Assembly (NCBI RefSeq): GCF_013294015.1
Contig: NZ_JABSNO010000024.1
Location: 1 to 55,381, forward strand
Reading direction: 5' to 3'
Length of the DNA: 55,381 nt
Source: Frigoriflavimonas asaccharolytica
Lineage (GTDB): Bacteria > Bacteroidota > Bacteroidia > Flavobacteriales > Weeksellaceae
The notes below the pieces were generated by a model, which saw only the letters and a list, made by a program, of their open reading frames with translations, had not been told where the DNA came from and made no database searches. A program made the translations under genes and the position numbers. How positions within the stretch are numbered: the first letter of the stretch is position 1; each line of letters starts with the position of its first letter. Shown here one piece after another: positions 52,023 through 55,381 of the stretch.

Positions 52023-53552
52023 TTAGTGAATATTATTTACTGCATTTAAAATTCTTTGCTCACTTTCAGCTTTTCCCAATACTTCAAAAATATCTGGAAC
52101 ATCGGTGCCTTTTAGTTCTCCAACCAAAGCTAGACGCAATGGCATCATCACTTTTCCCATTCCAATAGCATTGCTTTCGCAAAATTCTGAAATTTTATTT
52201 TTAATATTTTCCGCAGAATAATCTGCTTCGGAAACATCATTTAATAAAGATGAAAATTGCGAAAGAATAGTTGCAGAGTCTTCTTTCCAAGCTTTTTTCA
52301 CAGATTTTTCGTCGTAGGAAGTTGGTCTTTCAAAGAAAAATTTTCCGCCTTCGTTGTCATTTACTGCATCTTTTACAAAACTCCATCTTTCCTTCATCAA
52401 AGAAATTATTTTTTGCAAAGTTTTTTTATCTAAATTAGCTTTCTGCACCAATTCTTTATTTTGCAAACGTTCTAGAAGTTCTTCGTCCGATTTGGATTGA
52501 AGATATTGATGATTGAACCATTCTGCTTTTTCTTTGCTAAATCTAGCTCCCGCTTTATGCACTTTATTTAAATCAAATTCAGCAATCATATCTTCCAAGC
52601 TGATTATTTCTACATCATCTGCAGGAGACCAACCCAAAAGTGCAAGAAAATTTATAAATGCTTCTGGAAAATAACCTTCTTCTCTGTAACCTTTGTAAAT
52701 AGAATCTGATGCTTTATCATGAAATTCCAATGGGAAAACAGGAAATCCAAATTGATCGCCATCTCTTTTGCTCAGTTTTCCTTTGCCTTCTGGTTTTAAA
52801 ATCAGAGATAAATGTGCGAATTCTGGTTTTTCCCAGCCAAAAGCTTCATACAAAAGGTAGTGCAAAGCCAAAGATGGCAACCATTCTTCGCCACGTATGA
52901 CGTGAGAGATTTCCATTTTGTAATCATCGATTACGTTTGCGAAATGATAGGTTGGCATTCCATCGTTTTTCACCAAAACTTTATCATCTAAAGTATCTGT
53001 GTTTACAGAAAATTTTCCACGGATGATGTCTTCCAAATTCACATCTCTATTGAAAGGCATTTTGAAACGAACCACAGAAGGTACTTTTTCTTCTATTAGT
53101 TTTGCAATTTCTTCTGCAGAAAGTGCAATGCTATTTTTAAGATTGTTTCTGGTTTTGTTGTTGTAAGAAAACACTTCTCCCTTTTCTTCGTATTCTTTTC
53201 GCAAGGCATCCAATTCTTCTGGAGTATCAAAAGCGAGGTAGGCAAAATCTGTTTTTAGTATTTCTGCTGTGTAGTTGTCATAAATATCTCTACGTTCAGA
53301 TTGGCGATAAGGTCCGTAGTTTCCGCCATGTGTTGGGCTTTCGTCCGGTATTATTCCACACCATTCTAGTGCTTCTTGTATATAATCTTCTGCGCCTTCT
53401 ACATATCTTGCAGTATCTGTATCTTCTATTCTCAAAATGAAATCTCCGCCATTCTTTTTGGCAAAAAGATAATCATACAATGCGGTTCTAATTCCTCCTA
53501 AATGCAATGCCCCGGTTGGACTTGGCGCAAAACGTACTCTAACTTTTTTCAT
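52023..53552 (-). CDS. gltX: Glutamate--tRNA ligase
   Basis: 509 residues from MKKVRVRFAPSPTG. A start 78 bases upstream is rejected because it would include the gltX -7 element and sit past the divergent promoter. Seen: class I motif HLGG (HIGH equivalent) in PTGALHLGGIRTALYDY, LRIEDTDTARYVEGA, and the KMSKS equivalent KLSKRDGD. The anticodon-binding domain follows (AEWFNHQYLQSKSDEELLERL). It charges tRNA-Glu and, in many bacteria, also tRNA-Gln. Confidence 0.97.
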   Translation of the reverse strand: MKKVRVRFAPSPTGALHLGGIRTALYDYLFAKKNGGDFILRIEDTDTARYVEGAEDYIQEALEWCGIIPDESPTHGGNYGPYRQSERRDIYDNYTAEILKTDFAYLAFDTPEELDALRKEYEEKGEVFSYNNKTRNNLKNSIALSAEEIAKLIEEKVPSVVRFKMPFNRDVNLEDIIRGKFSVNTDTLDDKVLVKNDGMPTYHFANVIDDYKMEISHVIRGEEWLPSLALHYLLYEAFGWEKPEFAHLSLILKPEGKGKLSKRDGDQFGFPVFPLEFHDKASDSIYKGYREEGYFPEAFINFLALLGWSPADDVEIISLEDMIAEFDLNKVHKAGARFSKEKAEWFNHQYLQSKSDEELLERLQNKELVQKANLDKKTLQKIISLMKERWSFVKDAVNDNEGGKFFFERPTSYDEKSVKKAWKEDSATILSQFSSLLNDVSEADYSAENIKNKISEFCESNAIGMGKVMMPLRLALVGELKGTDVPDIFEVLGKAESEQRILNAVNNIH

Positions 53553-53570
53553 AACTATTATTAATGCAGG

Positions 53571-53578
53571 CAAATTTA
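53571..53578 (-). promoter_or_regulatory. -7 element of gltX promoter
   Basis: Minus strand TAAATTTGCC, exact match, 18 bases upstream of the chosen gltX ATG. Confidence 0.6.
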
Positions 53579-53600
53579 ATGAAAAAACTATGCTTTTTTC

Positions 53601-53608
53601 TATATTTG
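53601..53608 (+). promoter_or_regulatory. -7 element of the GT90-like gene promoter
   Basis: TATATTTGCG, exact match, 15 bases before the ATG at 53624 and about 22 bases from the divergent gltX element. Confidence 0.6.
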
Positions 53609-53623
53609 CGTAATTTCTATTTA

Positions 53624-54562
53624 ATGGCAAGAATTTTTAAACAAAATAAATTTCTTTTTTATGTAAAAGGTTATTCTCAAAGATTTTTGAGCGGTAAAAA
53701 TGTGGAAGTTGAAATTAAAAATTTATCTAAAAATTTAAGTCAAAAACAGAAACAAGAAGTTGATTTTCGGGTAGATTATTACAACAAAATTTCTGAAAAA
53801 ATAGAGTTTAGCGATGCAAAACATACTGTTTCAGATTTATTACATCCTAAAACGCCAAAAGCCTATTATTTTGATACGTATGAGTTTGCCAAATATTTCC
53901 CGAAAAATTGGGTAATTGATTATGAATTTGGTGACGTAAATTCAATTCTAAAAAGACCTGCAATCTGCAAAAGCCGACCGATATTTGGAAATAATGAAAA
54001 TAATATTTTGCTGAATTTGGATAAAGCGCGGCATTTCGTTACTGTAAAAGATGAGCTTAAATTTTCGGACAAGAAAGATATATTAATTGGAAGAGCTGCT
54101 ATACACCAGCAGCATCGGATGGTTTTTTATCAAAAATATTTCGGTTCAAAATTTTGTGATTTGGGGCAAGTAAATATCATTGGCGGAAATCCAGATTGGA
54201 TAAAGCCAAAAATTTCTATTTGCGAACATTTAAAAAATAAATTTATTTTGAGTTTGGAAGGAAATGATGTTGCGACGAACTTAAAATGGATCATGTCTTC
54301 CAATTCCATCGCGGTTTCTCCGCCTTTGAAAATGGAAACTTGGTATATGGAAGGAACTTTGAAGCCAGATGAACATTACATCGGTTTGAGTGAAAACTAT
54401 GACAATCTAGAAGAGCAGATTCAATATTATCTAGACCATCCGAAAGAATGCTTAGAAATAATTGAAAACGCAAATAGATATCGTGGAAAATTTAATAATG
54501 AAAATATAGAAAAACTGATTTCTTTGTTGGTTTTGAAGAAATATTTTAATTATATTCACTAA
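53624..54562 (+). CDS. Glycosyltransferase family 90 (CAP10/LpsA-like)
   Basis: 312 residues from MARIFKQNK (the upstream start at 53564 precedes the promoter element and is rejected). Seen: KSRPIFGNNENNILLNLDKARHF, then KNKFILSLEGNDVATNLKWIMSSNSIAVSPP, and METWYMEGTLKPDEHYIGLSENYDNLEEQI. This conserved GT90 block (SLEGNDVATNLKW.M.SNS...P....ETW.MEG.L.P..HY) is shared by Haemophilus LpsA and eukaryotic CAP10/POGLUT. Known: GT90 enzymes add glucose, galactose or xylose to lipooligosaccharide or glycoprotein acceptors. Its acceptor here is unknown. The cupin gene follows after 12 bases, so it probably belongs to a surface-polysaccharide unit. Confidence 0.87.
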   Translation: MARIFKQNKFLFYVKGYSQRFLSGKNVEVEIKNLSKNLSQKQKQEVDFRVDYYNKISEKIEFSDAKHTVSDLLHPKTPKAYYFDTYEFAKYFPKNWVIDYEFGDVNSILKRPAICKSRPIFGNNENNILLNLDKARHFVTVKDELKFSDKKDILIGRAAIHQQHRMVFYQKYFGSKFCDLGQVNIIGGNPDWIKPKISICEHLKNKFILSLEGNDVATNLKWIMSSNSIAVSPPLKMETWYMEGTLKPDEHYIGLSENYDNLEEQIQYYLDHPKECLEIIENANRYRGKFNNENIEKLISLLVLKKYFNYIH

Positions 54563-54574
54563 AAATTATAGAGC

Positions 54575-54916
54575 ATGTTAGAAATTGGTGAAAGACCTTG
54601 GGGAAAATACTTTGTGTTGGCAGATGAACCACACTATAAATTGAAGAGAATCGAAGTGAATCCTGGTCAGAGATTGTCATATCAATACCATCATCATCGG
54701 CAAGAAAATTGGACTATAATAGAAGGTAGTGCAACGGTAATATTAAATGATGAAGAAATAAAACTATCTTACGGGGAAAGTATATTTATAGCACAAGGTG
54801 CAAAACATCGCATTATGAATCTTACAGATTTTCCGCTCATTTTTATAGAAGTGCAAACAGGAAAATATTTTGGAGAAGATGATATTGTGAGGTTGCAAGA
54901 TGATTTTGAAAGATAA
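54575..54916 (+). CDS. Cupin-domain protein, mannose-6-phosphate isomerase type II-like
   Basis: 113 residues. Seen: RPWGKYFVLADEPHYKLKRIEVNPGQRLSYQYHHHRQENWTIIEGSATVILNDEE and the second cupin part YGESIFIAQGAKHRIMN. The G-x5-H-x-H-x3-E-x6-G type metal motif is present as HHHRQENWTIIEG. Known: it matches the C-terminal cupin of ManC/AlgA-like bifunctional mannose enzymes, found here as a stand-alone domain. It likely binds a sugar phosphate or sugar nucleotide. Cotranscribed with the GT90-like gene. Confidence 0.88.
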   Translation: MLEIGERPWGKYFVLADEPHYKLKRIEVNPGQRLSYQYHHHRQENWTIIEGSATVILNDEEIKLSYGESIFIAQGAKHRIMNLTDFPLIFIEVQTGKYFGEDDIVRLQDDFER

Positions 54917-55005
54917 ATATAATAAAAGTTTAAATTTTTCTTAAAGACTAGTGTTTTTTTTGATGGTAATTTTTTTGAAGTTAATATCAAAAAATGCATA
55001 TGCAA

Positions 55006-55045
55006 AAAAATATCTGCTAAAAATTTTTAGCAGATATTTTTTTTT
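55006..55045 (+). terminator. Terminator after the GT90-cupin pair
   Basis: A near-perfect palindrome centred at 55023/55024 (TATCTGCTAAAAA against TTTTTAGCAGATA), then a long T run. Confidence 0.85.
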
Positions 55046-55078
55046 TAATAAATTCTGTGATTTATTTATTTGTATTTT

Positions 55079-55288
55079 CTATAAATTTGGAATTTCCACC
55101 TTAAACAAATCATACAATTCTATACCATCTGTAGAAACAATGCCTCTTATATAGTGCGTTCTATAAGCCAAAATTTCAGTTTTTGCTTCTTCTAAAACTA
55201 GTGTAAAATTTGGATTATTGATATAAGCACCCACTCGATTTGCTTGCCAAAGTGGATTTATAAAAGGAGATTTATATATCACAGCATT
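55079..55288 (-). pseudogene. Gene remnant next to an insertion sequence
   Basis: A minus-strand frame codes for about 69 residues and ends naturally at 55079 (TAA). There is no ATG; the first possible start is a GTG at 55280-55282, and an in-frame TAG at 55289-55291 closes it upstream. The peptide (PLWQANRVGAYINNPNFTLVL, THYIRGIVSTDGIELYDLF) looks like the genuine C-terminal end of a larger protein, but I do not recognise the family. The IS-like sequence begins within about 20 bases. Inferred: the insertion cut the 5' part off. A short intact gene is less likely. Confidence 0.45.
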
Positions 55289-55300
55289 CTATAATACCCT

Positions 55301-55381
55301 TGAAAAACTGGACCACTATTTAAGTTGAAATTATTAACTTTAAATAGTCGGAAAAAACATGAGAAAAACGAGAAGAAAATT
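55301..55381 (+). mobile_element. Left edge of an IS3-like insertion sequence (cut by window edge)
   Basis: A TG-starting end (TGAAAAACTGGACCAC) leads into an inverted repeat ACTATTTAAGTT / AACTTTAAATAGT (about 55315-55349) and then an ATG at 55359 coding MRKTRRK. This matches the usual first residues of IS3-family OrfA proteins in Bacteroidetes (M(R/K)K(T/S)RRKF). The element runs off the window, so neither its other end nor a target duplication can be seen. The hairpin before the transposase start is a common device against transcription from outside. Confidence 0.5.
55359..55381 (+). CDS. Start of an IS3-type transposase OrfA (partial)
   Basis: Seven codons, ATG then RKTRRK, before the window ends. 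Too short for certainty; the assignment rests on the IS-like upstream sequence and the typical RRK opening. Confidence 0.4.

Noticed and set aside
53553-53630. N-terminal extension of gltX
   Set aside because: It spans both the gltX -7 element and the divergent promoter; the class I enzyme begins at MKKVRVRFAPSP.

Overview
The window is AT-rich bacterial chromosome from a Flavobacteriia member, most likely in the Chryseobacterium/Weeksellaceae neighbourhood. This is judged from several independent signs: type B sorting domains of the type IX secretion system, GLPGLI-family proteins, N-termini of the 'VGINT..P..S..LDV' kind, a DUF6759-like lipoprotein family, a fused isobutyryl-CoA mutase, and promoters of the Bacteroidetes TAnnTTTG type with almost no Shine-Dalgarno sequences. 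I see no rRNA, tRNA or CRISPR array.

Layout. 1-9 kb: the tail of an unknown gene, a TamA/BamA-like outer-membrane barrel, a short-chain dehydrogenase, an e(P4)-type acid phosphatase behind aroA, a MazG-like pyrophosphohydrolase, a TPR protein fused to a NucS-like nuclease domain, and a beta-helix lipoprotein. 8.6-20 kb: rpmE2 (L31 type B), a GlmU-like protein, guaB followed by a small lipoprotein, a DUF4407 membrane protein, ruvC, a large VIT/vWA protein, an MscS channel and a class C beta-lactamase-like hydrolase. 19.7-24 kb is the most unusual part. Two nearly identical 36-residue cysteine-rich (metallothionein-like) miniproteins, duplicated together with their upstream regions, bracket a PadR regulator and two paralogous membrane proteins. 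The second copy is divergent from a small exported Cys-containing peptide followed by two GLPGLI proteins. 24-31.5 kb: icmF, a GNAT plus alanine/ornithine racemase pair, and rplM-rpsI-rpsB closed by a terminator. 31.6-50.2 kb: mostly minus-strand genes, including trmB, two DUF6759-like genes, a carboxypeptidase-regulatory-like protein, and a tandem array of four 940-1140-residue secreted proteins with IgGFc-binding-like N-termini and type B sorting C-termini, ending in tsf. 50.3-55.4 kb: a fourth DUF6759-like gene, accA, gltX, a GT90-like glycosyltransferase with a cupin, and the edge of an IS3-like insertion sequence beside a gene remnant.

How parts fit together. rplM-rpsI-rpsB and tsf are usually contiguous. 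Here tsf lies about 18 kb from rpsB on the opposite strand with its own promoter, so the block between them looks like one inverted segment. The four big secreted proteins are surface or adhesin candidates exported through Sec and then the type IX system. The 19.7-24 kb block reads as a small stress- or metal-responsive cassette with PadR autoregulation, because the PadR palindrome covers the -7 promoter element. That reading is inference.

The two best leads are the duplicated Cys-rich miniproteins and the four dispersed DUF6759-like paralogues, which share a conserved cysteine pair.
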